This document shows, piece by piece, positions 14,866 through 22,748 of a stretch of DNA of 43,441 nt. Every line of letters begins with the position of its first letter. Position 1 is the first letter of the stretch. The notes beneath the pieces are model-generated. The model was given only the letters and a program-made list of their open reading frames with translations. It had not been told where the DNA came from and did not search any database. The position numbers and the translations under genes were made by a program. The DNA is from JBAWYM01 sp037143575 (lineage in GTDB: Bacteria; Patescibacteriota; Gracilibacteria; Peribacterales; Peribacteraceae): contig JBAWYM010000007.1 of assembly GCA_037143575.1 (NCBI GenBank), forward strand, positions 1 to 43,441. The letters are read 5' to 3'.

Positions 14866-15090
14866 TTACCAGGAAGATTTGGTGATCCCGGGGATTTGAC
14901 CATCAATGGCCAGTTCCCGGAAGCAAATGCGGCAGATTTTGAAGAAACGCATGTAACCGTGGCGACGGCCGCAGAGCGTGCAACGGTTGTAGATGCGCGT
15001 GGGAAAGCGAACTTTCGTGCCAGCAGCCTTGGCCTTAAGGAAGGTATCGAGGGCTGCGCGCTGCTTGTTCTTGAGGGCTAATCGAGCCAT
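14866..15090 (-). CDS. rpsN: 30S ribosomal protein uS14, zinc-binding type
   Basis: uS14 is a 30S head protein. The 74-aa product contains a zinc ribbon C37-x2-C40 ... C53-x2-C56 (NRCTLCGRRHGYMRFFKICR), so it is the zinc-dependent type, though the N-terminus (MARLALKNKQRAAL) is a little longer than the 61-aa form. The 76-bp spacer after rplE carries a GCGGGA/TCCCGC hairpin and then heptads (ACTTTCC, ACTTTCC, TCTTACA, ACTTTCC) directly before ATG. Confidence 0.95.
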   Translation of the reverse strand: MARLALKNKQRAALDTFLKAKAAGTKVRFPTRIYNRCTLCGRRHGYMRFFKICRICFRELAIDGQIPGITKSSW

Positions 15091-15139
15091 GAGGAGTGGA
15101 AAGTTGTAAGAGGAAAGTGGAAAGTTTCAATTACTGAGC

Positions 15140-15155
15140 GCGGGATTCTTCCCGC
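15140..15155 (-). repeat. GCGGGA-AGAA-TCCCGC hairpin, copy D (before rpsN)
   Basis: Six-bp stem with AGAA loop, followed by GCTC and then the rpsN heptad leader. Confidence 0.75.
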
Positions 15156-15166
15156 ATGAATATCAT

Positions 15167-15733
15167 CTATGAATCTTTCTTGGTACGCGACGGACGGAAC
15201 GGAACACCCATCAGCTTGAGGAGGGCGCGACCGCGCTCATCCGTCACCGCATTCGTCGTGATCTGAATCTGGAGACCGAAGAGCTTGCCGGCGTCCGGCG
15301 GAGGAATCTCGGGGAAGATGGAGTGATCGCGAAGACCGATGGCGTAATTGCCGTGCCCATCGAGCTTCGTGGTCAATCCGCGGAAGTCGCGAATGCGTGG
15401 GAGGACGTAGGAGAGGAGGCGGTCGAGGAAGGCCTCCATCGCATGCCCGTGCATGGTGACGATGGCGCCGACGATGAGATTTTCGCGGATTTTGAAGTTG
15501 GAGATCGCCTTGCGGGAGCGGGTGAAGACCGGCTTCTGACCCGTGATCTTCGTGATGCACTGTCCCACGTATTCCTGCATCTCTTTGCTATCCATCTTGG
15601 AACGATTGATCCCCACGTTGACCATCACTTTCCGCAGGCGGGGAAGCGCGTTCACATTCGTGATGTTGAGCTCCTTCTTGAGAGCTTCAGTAACACTACC
15701 ACGGAGCCGTTGATGGAGAGATTCGTACTTCAT
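15167..15733 (-). CDS. rplE: 50S ribosomal protein uL5
   Basis: uL5 binds 5S rRNA and P-site tRNA. The 188-aa product shows VNALPRLRKVMVNVGINRSK, ITGQKPVFTRSRKAISNFKIRENL, and the RDFRGL..DGHGNYAIGLRDHSIFPEI block. The length is near the usual 179. It lies 6 bp downstream of rplX. Confidence 0.97.
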   Translation of the reverse strand: MKYESLHQRLRGSVTEALKKELNITNVNALPRLRKVMVNVGINRSKMDSKEMQEYVGQCITKITGQKPVFTRSRKAISNFKIRENLIVGAIVTMHGHAMEAFLDRLLSYVLPRIRDFRGLTTKLDGHGNYAIGLRDHSIFPEIPPPDAGKLFGLQIQITTNAVTDERGRALLKLMGVPFRPSRTKKDS

Positions 15734-15739
15734 GAGATG

Positions 15740-16306
15740 TTAGGAACCACGTCCGTGGGCAAAGGAATCGGGCTTGCGCGTCTGTTCGGGGACGGTGTTG
15801 TCGGCGGGGCGCGCCTTGCTGTCTTCGATATCCGTCTGGATGGCGTCTGCGCCGAAGTTGATCTTCTTCCAGAAGGGGCTGCGCTTGGGACCGACGACCT
15901 TGTCACTCCCCTCTTCTTTTGCGGGCTTCTTCTTCTGATCGACGTCCGCTTTCTCTGCAGAGGCTTTGGCAGTGATGGGGGACTTCTTCGCGGCAACCTT
16001 GCCGGCGCGAACGACCTCCCCGCTCACCTTGGCGAAACGTACTTTGTGCCCTTTCTCATCCAAACGCATCCCGATGCGCGTGGGCTTCTTCGTTTTGGGA
16101 TCGAGGATCATGACGTTGCTGGCGGAGAGACTGGCTTCGTAGCGGATGCGCTGACCGGCCTGCTGCGCCGTCTTCTTCACATGGCGTGTGCGCATGTTGA
16201 TGTCGCTGATGACGACGCGTCCTTCGAGGACCTTGAGCACCGTACCGCTCTTGCCTTTATCTTTGCCGCTGATGACGAGGACGGAGTCCCCAGCGTGAAT
16301 TTTCAT
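15740..16306 (-). CDS. rplX: 50S ribosomal protein uL24 with long C-terminal tail
   Basis: uL24 is an assembly initiator at the exit tunnel. The KOW-containing core occupies residues 1-110 (MKIHAGDSVLVISGKDKGKSGTVLKV and SNVMILDPKTKKPTRIG). About 75 extra residues rich in Lys, Ala, Asp and Pro follow; bacterial uL24 is normally near 105 aa. The tail is in frame without a frameshift signature. The start overlaps the rplN stop by 4 bp (ATGA), so the pair is probably coupled. Confidence 0.95.
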   Translation of the reverse strand: MKIHAGDSVLVISGKDKGKSGTVLKVLEGRVVISDINMRTRHVKKTAQQAGQRIRYEASLSASNVMILDPKTKKPTRIGMRLDEKGHKVRFAKVSGEVVRAGKVAAKKSPITAKASAEKADVDQKKKPAKEEGSDKVVGPKRSPFWKKINFGADAIQTDIEDSKARPADNTVPEQTRKPDSFAHGRGS

Positions 16307-16671
16307 AGGACGTCAGGAGCCAGGGAAATAATCTTTTTGAATCCTTTGGCGCGGATTTCGCGGGCCACGGGTCCGAAGACACGTGTCCCTTTGGGTTGAT
16401 CATCGGCACCAACGATCACGCAGGCATTGTCGTCGAAGCGCACGCATCCTCCATCACTGCGACGGATGAGATGGCGCGTCCGCACAATCACGGCACGCTC
16501 AATCGTCTTCTTGCGAACAGTTCCGCGCGGAGCGGCCTCCTTGATGGCAACAATGATCACATCTCCTACATGCGCGTAGCGACGGCGACTGCTGCCGAGC
16601 ACTTTGATACACATGGCGATCTTCGCGCCCGTGTTATCCGCCACGATGAGCATCGACTGCTGCTGAATCAT
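16303..16671 (-). CDS. rplN: 50S ribosomal protein uL14
   Basis: uL14 lies at the subunit interface. The 122-aa product has MIQQQSMLIVADNTGAKIAMCIKVLG, the RRYAHVGDVIIVAIKEA loop, a basic central segment, and RVFGPVAREIR near the C-terminus. Both ends overlap neighbours by 4 bp (rpsQ and rplX). Confidence 0.98.
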   Translation of the reverse strand: MIQQQSMLIVADNTGAKIAMCIKVLGSSRRRYAHVGDVIIVAIKEAAPRGTVRKKTIERAVIVRTRHLIRRSDGGCVRFDDNACVIVGADDQPKGTRVFGPVAREIRAKGFKKIISLAPDVL

Positions 16672-17009
16672 GATTGGGCGGGGGAAGCGGGATCTTCCTT
16701 CACTTTCTTGGCTTTGACGCGATGTGCGGTCTCCTCAATGATCGCCTCGTCCTTGATCTCACTCACGCGCGCAACGCGGTTGATGACCTCGGAGATCCGG
16801 AAATACTTGCGCTTGCTGAGGGGACGGCACTCCGTGATCATCACGGTATCACCCGGCTGCAGATCCGTGAACGTCGCCGTATCCGCGAGGAATTTGCTGC
16901 TGCGGGCGAAGCGCTTCTGGTAAATCGGATGGAAGACCGTACGATGGACGGTCACCGTAACGGTGCCTGTCATTTTGGCCGATGTGATGACGCCTTTTTT
17001 GGTTCTCAT
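16668..17009 (-). CDS. rpsQ: 30S ribosomal protein uS17
   Basis: uS17 is an OB-fold primary binder of 16S rRNA. The core reads GVITSAKMTGTVTVTVHRTVFHPIYQKRF, then LQPGDTVMITECRPLSKRKYFRI, the family signature. A charged C-terminal tail of about 30 residues brings it to 113 aa. Start 17009 overlaps the rpmC stop (ATGA) and matches the family start; an upstream ATG inside rpmC is rejected. Confidence 0.96.
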   Translation of the reverse strand: MRTKKGVITSAKMTGTVTVTVHRTVFHPIYQKRFARSSKFLADTATFTDLQPGDTVMITECRPLSKRKYFRISEVINRVARVSEIKDEAIIEETAHRVKAKKVKEDPASPAQS

Positions 17010-17257
17010 GATTTTGAGGCCGGAACTGTACTGGGCTTTGATCCTGCATGCAATCGCTCGCGCTGCTTTCTTCCCCATTCGGATTTCATGCGTGCAAATT
17101 GCCGTTTATCACGGCGGTAACGTGCAGAATCCTTGTCTTTGCCGAGCTGTACGCCGAGGCGCATCTTCTCGAGGGAGAGCTCAAGTTCATGGAGCTCGCG
17201 TTGCAAATCGGATGCTTGCATCGTCTTCAGCTCGGTGGCGGAGGCGTGAGAGGTCAT
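17006..17257 (-). CDS. rpmC: 50S ribosomal protein uL29
   Basis: uL29 sits at the tunnel exit near the SRP and trigger factor docking site. The 83-aa product is almost entirely two helices: ELKTMQASDLQRELHELELSLEKMRLGVQLGK, then YRRDKRQFARMKSEWGRKQRE. A Ser/Lys tail is added. It overlaps rplP (start side) and rpsQ (stop side) by 4 bp each, giving a tightly coupled rplP-rpmC-rpsQ-rplN-rplX run. Confidence 0.94.
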   Translation of the reverse strand: MTSHASATELKTMQASDLQRELHELELSLEKMRLGVQLGKDKDSARYRRDKRQFARMKSEWGRKQRERLHAGSKPSTVPASKS

Positions 17258-17676
17258 TGGATCAGAGTGGAGGTGATGATCTTGGTGCGAACGGGGAGCT
17301 TGTAGGATGCTAGGCGCAGGGCTTCGGTCGCAACAGCTTCGGTAACGCCACCCATCTCGAAGAGAATGGTTCCCGGCTTGACGATCGTCGCATAGTACTC
17401 GGGGTTTCCCTTTCCCGATCCCATCGGCACCTCAGCAGCCTTACGAGTGACGGGAGTGTGCGGGAAGACGCGAATCCAGATTTTGCCACCGCGCTGAACG
17501 CTGTGCGCGAGTGCGCGACGGGCAGCCTCGATCTGGCGCGCAGTGAGCTCACCGCCAGACTGTGCCTTCAGCCCCACCGTCCCAAATGCGAGCATATGAC
17601 CACGCGACGCCTTGCCCGAGAATGCTCCTCGGTTGCGGTGTTGCTTCCGGCGCTTGAGTTTCTTCGGTTCGAGCAT
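17254..17676 (-). CDS. rplP: 50S ribosomal protein uL16
   Basis: uL16 contacts A-site tRNA and completes 50S maturation. The 140-aa product has MLEPKKLKRRKQHRNRGAF, the conserved GKIWIRVFPHTPVTRKAAEVPMGSGKG block with the arginine that is hydroxylated in some bacteria, and GTILFEMGGVTE. The 62-bp spacer after rpsC carries a GCGCGA/TCGCGC hairpin, then AACCTTTCC-AGCCTTTCC-AACCTCCC directly before ATG. Confidence 0.97.
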   Translation of the reverse strand: MLEPKKLKRRKQHRNRGAFSGKASRGHMLAFGTVGLKAQSGGELTARQIEAARRALAHSVQRGGKIWIRVFPHTPVTRKAAEVPMGSGKGNPEYYATIVKPGTILFEMGGVTEAVATEALRLASYKLPVRTKIITSTLIQ

Positions 17677-17705
17677 GGGAGGTTGGAAAGGCTGGAAAGG
17701 TTAGA

Positions 17706-17721
17706 GCGCGATGCTTCGCGC
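17706..17721 (-). repeat. GCGCGA-AGCA-TCGCGC hairpin, copy E (before rplP)
   Basis: Identical stem and loop to copy C before rpsE, again followed by CTC and a C/U-rich leader. Confidence 0.75.
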
Positions 17722-17738
17722 GGACTACACAATACACA

Positions 17739-18401
17739 TCAATTTTTCAACGCGGCCGAATGAATCTGTGCGACTTTCTTGAAGACCAGACCGTGGTATG
17801 TCCACACCTGCACACCGATCGTTCCATAGGTCGTGATGGCATGCCTCGTAGCGAATTCGATATTCGCACGCAGTGTCTGAAGCGGAATGTTGCCTTCCTT
17901 AAAGAGATCGGTCCGGGCGATTTCTGCGCCGTTGAGGCGACCGGAAACGACGACTTTGATCCCGATGGCTCCTGCCTGCATGGCCTTCTCCATCGCCATC
18001 TTCACCGCGCGGCGGTACGGCATGCGACGGACGATCTGCCCCTGGATATTCTCTGCGATGATCGCGGCATTGGCGTCCGGATTGCGGACCTCCTGAATAT
18101 TGACTTCGAAGGACCCTCCGAACTTCCGCTCGAGATCCTTGCGAAGATCCTCGATGGCTGCCCCCTGCTTGCCGATGATGACACCGGGCTTGCTCGAGTG
18201 AATGACGACGGAGGTCTTCTTGTGCCGGTCAATTTCGATGAGCGCAATCCCCGCCTCCTTCATCTTGTCCATGATGTAGCGACGGATCAGCACATCCGAG
18301 AGCAGGAGCTCGCTAAACTTTCCGCCGCGCGCATACCACTTGCTCGGCCACATGTGGGTGATCTTGAGGCGGAAGCCGTTGGCGTTTACTTTCTGACCCA
18401 T
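17739..18401 (-). CDS. rpsC: 30S ribosomal protein uS3
   Basis: uS3 forms the mRNA entry channel with uS4 and uS5. The 220-aa product starts MGQKVNANGFRLKITHMW and includes the KH domain GKQGAAIEDLRKDLERKFGG (about 75-95) and the C-terminal GAIGIKVVVSGRLNGAEIART and WTYHGLVFKK. The leader (CCTCTCCAACCTCACCCCT before ATG) is strongly pyrimidine-rich. Confidence 0.98.
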   Translation of the reverse strand: MGQKVNANGFRLKITHMWPSKWYARGGKFSELLLSDVLIRRYIMDKMKEAGIALIEIDRHKKTSVVIHSSKPGVIIGKQGAAIEDLRKDLERKFGGSFEVNIQEVRNPDANAAIIAENIQGQIVRRMPYRRAVKMAMEKAMQAGAIGIKVVVSGRLNGAEIARTDLFKEGNIPLQTLRANIEFATRHAITTYGTIGVQVWTYHGLVFKKVAQIHSAALKN

Positions 18402-18484
18402 AGGGGTGAGGTTGGAGAGGAGAGGAAAGAGGTGAGAGAGGCCTGATAGGTTGGGAAGCTATTGGATAGCTTGTAAAGAAAAAT

Positions 18485-18958
18485 CTATTGCTTGGCTTTC
18501 TTTTCTTTGGGGGCACTCCTTTGTACCTGTTTTTTCGCGGGCTGTGAAGCATTCTCCACGCGCTTTGGCGTCGTAGGAGCTTTGGACAATTCAGGTTTGG
18601 TGAGCTTCTTCTCGCTTCCTGACTTCTCCTCATCGATCAATCCCAGAACGATATCCAGATGGCTCAGGAACTTGCGCATCGGTCGCACACGTCCACGGGC
18701 CATCGGCACTCCGCGACGGTAGGAGGAAGCCTGATTCACGACGATCGTCTTGATATAGAGATCATCGGAGCGCTGCTTGTCGTTGAATGTCGCATTGGCG
18801 ATCGCGGACTTCAGCACTCCCTCGATGATGCGCGCGGCTTTCTTGTGCGTGTGCTCGAGAGCCGTGAGGGCTTTCGGCGTCGGCATACCACGGACCATCT
18901 TGGCGATGACGTTGAGCTTCTTGGGCGCGATGCGGGTGGAGGTGAGAGAGGCGTGCAT
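18485..18958 (-). CDS. rplV: 50S ribosomal protein uL22 with C-terminal tail
   Basis: uL22 lines the nascent-peptide tunnel. The core (about 1-112) has TRIAPKKLNVIAKMVRGMP and the tunnel-loop hallmark YRRGVPMARGRVRPMRKFLSH. A Lys/Ala/Ser/Pro tail of about 45 residues follows, part of a general pattern of charged tails here. It lies 2 bp after the rpsS stop. Confidence 0.95.
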   Translation of the reverse strand: MHASLTSTRIAPKKLNVIAKMVRGMPTPKALTALEHTHKKAARIIEGVLKSAIANATFNDKQRSDDLYIKTIVVNQASSYRRGVPMARGRVRPMRKFLSHLDIVLGLIDEEKSGSEKKLTKPELSKAPTTPKRVENASQPAKKQVQRSAPKEKKAKQ

Positions 18959-18960
18959 GA

Positions 18961-19290
18961 TTACTTCGTGGGAGCGGTAGCGGATTTGGGGGCGGCTGCA
19001 GCGGTAGCGGCGGCGGTCTGTGCGTCCTGCATCTTGCCACCGTGGACTTTGAATTTCGTCGTCCAGGAGAACTCTCCCAGCTTATGGCCCACCATCTGCT
19101 CCGTCACGTAGACCGGGACGAATTCTTTACCGTTGTGCACCGCGAAGGTGAAGCCGACGAATTCCGGTGGGATATCACAGTTGCGTGCCCACGTCTTGAT
19201 GATCTTCTTCTCACTGGCTTCGACCATCTTCATCACCTTCTGGAAGAGGCGAATATTGATGTAGGGGCCTTTGCGGAGGGAGCGGGACAT
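18961..19290 (-). CDS. rpsS: 30S ribosomal protein uS19
   Basis: uS19 forms the head bridge with uS13. The core MSRSLRKGPYINIRLF, WARNCDIPPEFVGFTFAVHNGKEFVPVYVTEQMVGHKLGEF is unmistakable. A C-terminal Ala/Thr-rich tail extends it to 109 aa (usual about 92). The 90-bp spacer after rplB contains the GCGGGA/TCCCGC hairpin and a long heptad leader (ACTTTCC, ACTTTCC, ACTCTCA, ACTTTCC) before ATG. Confidence 0.97.
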   Translation of the reverse strand: MSRSLRKGPYINIRLFQKVMKMVEASEKKIIKTWARNCDIPPEFVGFTFAVHNGKEFVPVYVTEQMVGHKLGEFSWTTKFKVHGGKMQDAQTAAATAAAAPKSATAPTK

Positions 19291-19347
19291 GAATCGGAGT
19301 GGAAAGTTGAGAGTGGAAAGTGGAAAGTGAATATTCCTTTTCTGGGA

Positions 19348-19364
19348 GCGGGATTCGTTCCCGC
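19348..19364 (-). repeat. GCGGGA-N5-TCCCGC hairpin, copy F (before rpsS)
   Basis: Six-bp stem with ACGAA loop in sense orientation, followed by GCTCCC and the rpsS heptad leader. Confidence 0.75.
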
Positions 19365-19380
19365 GGGTAGTATCACATCA

Positions 19381-20232
19381 TTATTTCTTGCGCGGTTTCT
19401 TCACACGTCGGCGGATGATCCACTGGTTGGAAATCTTCTTGGGACGACGGGTCTTCACCCCGCGGGCAGGCTTGCCCCACGGCGTCTTGGGGCCATCACG
19501 TAGCCCGATCGGTGAATGACCTTCTCCTCCTCCATGCGGGTGATCGACGGCATTCATCGACTTGCCGAGCACCTGCGGACGGCGGCCCTTCCAGCGTGTG
19601 CGTCCTGCCTTGCCGATCGTGATCAGGTTGTGGTCGAGATTGCCGATCGTCCCGATCGTCGCGATGCAGTCTTTGCGCACTCTGCGCATTTCGGATGACG
19701 GGAGCTGGAGAAGAACGAAGTCTCCATCCTGACCGATGATCGTCGCTGCTGTACCCGCGGAACGGACAATCTGTCCACCGCGACCCTTCTGGAGCTCCAC
19801 GTTGTGGATCTTGTATCCGAGCGGAATGTGCTGAAGCTGCATGCAATTGCCCACCTTCACCTTGGTCCGCTCTCCGGCAACCACTTGCGTACCGATTGCC
19901 AGACCTTCGGGAGCGAGGATATACCGCTTCTCTCCGTCGACGTAATGAATGAGGGCAATGCGAGCGGTGCGGTTTGGATCGTACTCGAGCGAAATGACCG
20001 TCCCGGGGATACCGGATTTGTCATACCGCTTGAAATCAATATCTCTGAGTAGCCGCTTGGCTCCCCCGCCACGGTGGCGAATGGTGATACGGCCGTAGTT
20101 GTTGCGCCCGCTGATCCGCTTGCGACCGGATGAAAGACTCTTCTCTGGCCGAACCTTGGTGAGGCCAGAGAAGTCCGCGATCGTCATCTGACGTCGTGCG
20201 GGAGTCGTTGGGCGGCATTGCTTGATGGGCAT
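19381..20232 (-). CDS. rplB: 50S ribosomal protein uL2
   Basis: uL2 is essential for subunit association and peptidyl transfer. The 283-aa product includes GRNNYGRITIRHRGGGAKR, the SH3-like core and the universal MNAVDHPHGGGEGHSPIG motif with its catalytic-site histidine, then a basic C-terminus RRVKKPRKK. ATG 20232 overlaps the rplW stop (TAATG) and fits the family; the upstream in-frame extension is shadow sequence from rplW. Confidence 0.98.
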   Translation of the reverse strand: MPIKQCRPTTPARRQMTIADFSGLTKVRPEKSLSSGRKRISGRNNYGRITIRHRGGGAKRLLRDIDFKRYDKSGIPGTVISLEYDPNRTARIALIHYVDGEKRYILAPEGLAIGTQVVAGERTKVKVGNCMQLQHIPLGYKIHNVELQKGRGGQIVRSAGTAATIIGQDGDFVLLQLPSSEMRRVRKDCIATIGTIGNLDHNLITIGKAGRTRWKGRRPQVLGKSMNAVDHPHGGGEGHSPIGLRDGPKTPWGKPARGVKTRRPKKISNQWIIRRRVKKPRKK

Positions 20233-20537
20233 TATTGATTCTTGAAGGTAGTGAGATCGAGCGGCTTGCTCTTCTTCGTGAGCGTGACCATCATCTTCTT
20301 CTGCGCCGCACGCTTTTCCATGAGCTGGCCCTGTCCGAAGGGGCGGCGTTTGGCAGTGGTGCGCATCACGCGGACAGCCGAAACTTTCACATCGTAGAAG
20401 GATTCGAGGGCGGACTTCACATCGATCTTCGTCGCCGATTTCGTCACCCACAGTGTGTAGGTGTGTCGCGTCTGCGTCTTCAGGCGCTCTGCTTTCTCTG
20501 TGACGACGGGGCCGAGGATGATGCGAGAGAACGTCAT
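20232..20537 (-). CDS. rplW: 50S ribosomal protein uL23
   Basis: uL23 is the trigger-factor and SRP docking protein at the tunnel exit. The 101-aa product has ILGPVVTEKAERL, YTLWVTKSATKIDVKSALESFYDVKVSAVRVM and a basic loop RTTAKRRPFGQG. Its start overlaps the rplD stop and its stop overlaps the rplB start (both TAATG), so three genes are translationally linked. Confidence 0.97.
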   Translation of the reverse strand: MTFSRIILGPVVTEKAERLKTQTRHTYTLWVTKSATKIDVKSALESFYDVKVSAVRVMRTTAKRRPFGQGQLMEKRAAQKKMMVTLTKKSKPLDLTTFKNQ

Positions 20538-21313
20538 TATTTTGCTTTGGAAGTCTTCGGAGCTTTCTTGGTTGCCGGTTTTTTGGTGGCTTCTTTCTTC
20601 GTCGTCTTCTTCACCGACTTCTTCGCGACCTTCTCAACACTGGCATCTTCTTCAACGACCTCCTCTACCTTCTCCTTCACTCTGGGAGCGGCGAAAATCT
20701 CCTCCGCGCGCTTGATTGCCTCAGTGAGGAAGATCACTTTCTGTGAGCGGACGATGTCTTCGGGATTGAGGTAATCGACGAGGATGACCTTCACACGCGG
20801 AATATTGCGCATGGAGAGCATGAGGCCTTCGTGCTTGGCCGGGACAACAACGAGGATGTGACGACCGAGTTCGACGGGTAATTTCGTCAGGAGCGTAAAG
20901 GCGTCTTTCGTCTTGATCGTCTCCGGATAACTCTCGAGTCCGACAATCCCTCCCTGTTTCGCCTGAAAGGACAATCCGGCGATCAGCGCTGTGCGACGCA
21001 TCATCTTGGGCATGTTCTTGATGAAGTTCGCATTCTTCTTGGGCCCGAAGGACTTGTTGCCCCCGCGGAAGACGTTGCCACGAATGGCACCATGGCGCGC
21101 ACGGCCGGTCCCCTTCTGGGCGTAGATCTTGCGCGTAGACCCGGCGATCTCCCACTTCTCCTTGGAATGGGCAATGGCATTGCGACGATTACTCTGCTGG
21201 AGAATCACCATCTGGTGGAGGAGACCCTTCTGGATGGGGCCTTCGAAGAGAGATGCGGGCAATTCAGCCGTTCCCGTCTTCACGCCAGTGGAGGAATAGA
21301 CATCAATGGTCAT
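20537..21313 (-). CDS. rplD: 50S ribosomal protein uL4 with Lys/Thr tail
   Basis: uL4 reaches into the exit tunnel; in enterobacteria it autoregulates the S10 operon. The core (1-205) has the loop signature KIYAQKGTGRARHGAIRGNVFRGG and SFQAKQGGIVGLE. A repetitive Lys/Thr/Ala/Pro tail of about 50 residues follows (258 aa versus about 205). Its ATG overlaps the rplC stop (ATGA). Confidence 0.96.
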   Translation of the reverse strand: MTIDVYSSTGVKTGTAELPASLFEGPIQKGLLHQMVILQQSNRRNAIAHSKEKWEIAGSTRKIYAQKGTGRARHGAIRGNVFRGGNKSFGPKKNANFIKNMPKMMRRTALIAGLSFQAKQGGIVGLESYPETIKTKDAFTLLTKLPVELGRHILVVVPAKHEGLMLSMRNIPRVKVILVDYLNPEDIVRSQKVIFLTEAIKRAEEIFAAPRVKEKVEEVVEEDASVEKVAKKSVKKTTKKEATKKPATKKAPKTSKAK

Positions 21314-21927
21314 TTCTTGGAGGAAACAGGAGTGTCTTCGATGGTAACGTATACGGCTGCACCGTTCGGTCCCGGCACGGGGCCCCTCACGGCGAACACA
21401 CCGGCAGCGGCATCAGTGACGACGACGGGACGGTGCTTCAAGGTGAGCTGATCCAACCCCATGTGTCCTGGCATGCGCTTGCCCTTGAGAATGCGACCCG
21501 GCTGGGTGCGCATACCCACGGAACCCGGTTCACGGTGGTGGTGGGAGCCATGGGACATGGGTCCGCGGGTGAAGTGGTGACGCTTGATCACCCCCTGGAA
21601 TCCCTTTCCTTTACTGACGCCCATGATGGAAACCAATGCGGCTTCCGGCACAACGGTCACGGTGATTTCCGTTCCGGGCGCAAGCCCCTCCAGAGAGGCA
21701 ACGGGCCATTCCTTCTGCAGTGAATAGCGTGTGTGCTCATTCCCCTTGCGCGTTTTCCACTTCTTGGGATCGATCCCGAGGACCACGGCATCGTAGCCAT
21801 CCTTCTCCTTGGTCTTGGTCCGGACGACGATATTAGCCGGGACCTTCAGGTACGTTACAGGAACCGCCTCCCCGTTTTCGAGGAAGACTCTGGACATGCC
21901 GACTTTGCGGGCAATAATACCGGACAT
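21310..21927 (-). CDS. rplC: 50S ribosomal protein uL3
   Basis: uL3 initiates 50S assembly and reaches the peptidyl-transferase centre. The 205-aa product begins MSGIIARKVGMSRVF and contains GVSKGKGFQGVIKRHHFTRGPMSHGSHHHREPGSVG and RILKGKRMPGHMG. It is the first gene of the cluster: rpsJ, normally upstream, is absent here. A promoter at 22068-22096 fits. The leader ends GCAGCCTCCT before ATG, the reverse of a Shine-Dalgarno sequence. Confidence 0.97.
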   Translation of the reverse strand: MSGIIARKVGMSRVFLENGEAVPVTYLKVPANIVVRTKTKEKDGYDAVVLGIDPKKWKTRKGNEHTRYSLQKEWPVASLEGLAPGTEITVTVVPEAALVSIMGVSKGKGFQGVIKRHHFTRGPMSHGSHHHREPGSVGMRTQPGRILKGKRMPGHMGLDQLTLKHRPVVVTDAAAGVFAVRGPVPGPNGAAVYVTIEDTPVSSKK

Positions 21928-21969
21928 AGGAGGCTGCGGAGGTTCATCTGAACCGTTTGTTCCCTATTC

Positions 21970-21997
21970 TGTCATCCCGAGCGTTGTCGAGGGATGA
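21970..21997. repeat. GTCATCCCGAGC...GTCGAGGGATGA repeat
   Basis: Short palindrome-like repeat in the rplC leader; related copies lie at about 7771-7800 and inside the lysS linker at 24414-24446. Confidence 0.65.
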
Positions 21998-22067
21998 AGG
22001 GGAAGACGGTCTGGAACGTCGCAAATGCGGTGGACTGAACTCGTGGAATCAATCCGAAAGCGCGGGG

Positions 22068-22096
22068 AGTCTATGGAGTATGCAAGGGGAGGTCAA
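22068..22096 (-). promoter_or_regulatory. Probable promoter of the ribosomal cluster
   Basis: Minus-strand TTGACC (-35, 22091-22096), 17-bp spacer, TAGACT (-10, 22068-22073). It is located about 140 bp before the rplC ATG and just after the terminator-like hairpin of the preceding gene. Confidence 0.6.
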
Positions 22097-22126
22097 ATGG
22101 AATCGCGGGGATTTTTGAAACAAGGA

Positions 22127-22148
22127 AAAGCTAGACATCACTAGCTTT
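22127..22148 (-). terminator. Terminator-like hairpin after the receiver-like gene
   Basis: Perfect 8-bp stem AAAGCTAG/CTAGCTTT with 6-nt loop, followed on the minus strand by TTCCTTGTTTC. It lies 26 bp after the stop at 22174. Confidence 0.55.
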
Positions 22149-22173
22149 CAACGTTCGGAGCCTTCACAACTTT

Positions 22174-22662
22174 TCACCTTGAGTCTCCTCCTCCGTTCAC
22201 AGACAAAAGTTTCCCACTCCACTCCCTCAACTTCTTGAGCACTTCATCCAACCACTTGCTTTGCCGGACATCCACGGTGCAATCCGCACCGGCCTCGGCT
22301 AATGCAAAAGCAGAAGGTGCATCCTCCGAATCTGAACCGTACAGAGCGAGAACCATTTCACACTTCTCTGCCAATGCGGTAATAAGGTCGAGAACCTGTT
22401 GTCTATCGAGCTTCTTTCCATCGGACCCATCCACCTCCGTATCGACGAGCACGAGCTCAGGGGCATACTCATTCATGTTTGTAAAAACCCTCACACTCTC
22501 AGGAGTGCTGGCAAGAAAAAATGTTCCATATAATTCATCCCGCAATGCCTCAATCAGACCTTGTAAACGTCCCCCTTCCACAGATTGCACGATAAGAAGG
22601 GAATCGATGGTGGGAGTAAAAGGTTGAAGATCATCGGAAGGATCATTGTCAGATTTGCTCAT
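22174..22662 (-). CDS. Receiver-like (response-regulator fold) protein, 162 aa
   Basis: A stand-alone protein with a likely CheY-like fold: strand SLLIVQSVEGGRLQGLIEAL, then LVLVDTEVDG with a possible phospho-acceptor Asp (about residue 78), a region like strand 4, and AEAGADCTVDVRQSKWLDEVLKKL at the end. The acidic pair near the first strand and the conserved Lys of strand 5 are not obvious, so it may be a degenerate pseudo-receiver. ATG 22662 follows CTTCTCCTATTT. It is divergent from lysS. The role is unknown. Confidence 0.6.
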   Translation of the reverse strand: MSKSDNDPSDDLQPFTPTIDSLLIVQSVEGGRLQGLIEALRDELYGTFFLASTPESVRVFTNMNEYAPELVLVDTEVDGSDGKKLDRQQVLDLITALAEKCEMVLALYGSDSEDAPSAFALAEAGADCTVDVRQSKWLDEVLKKLREWSGKLLSVNGGGDSR

Positions 22663-22748
22663 AAATAGGAGAAGAAAAATGGAGCCGATTCTCTTCCTTC
22701 GTGACGCTGTGTCAAACGGATCGGGAAGAATGTAGAAGCCCCCTGTCC

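Noticed and set aside
15323..16399. 358-codon open frame on the plus strand
   Set aside because: Antisense to rplE, rplX and part of rplN, with no domain.
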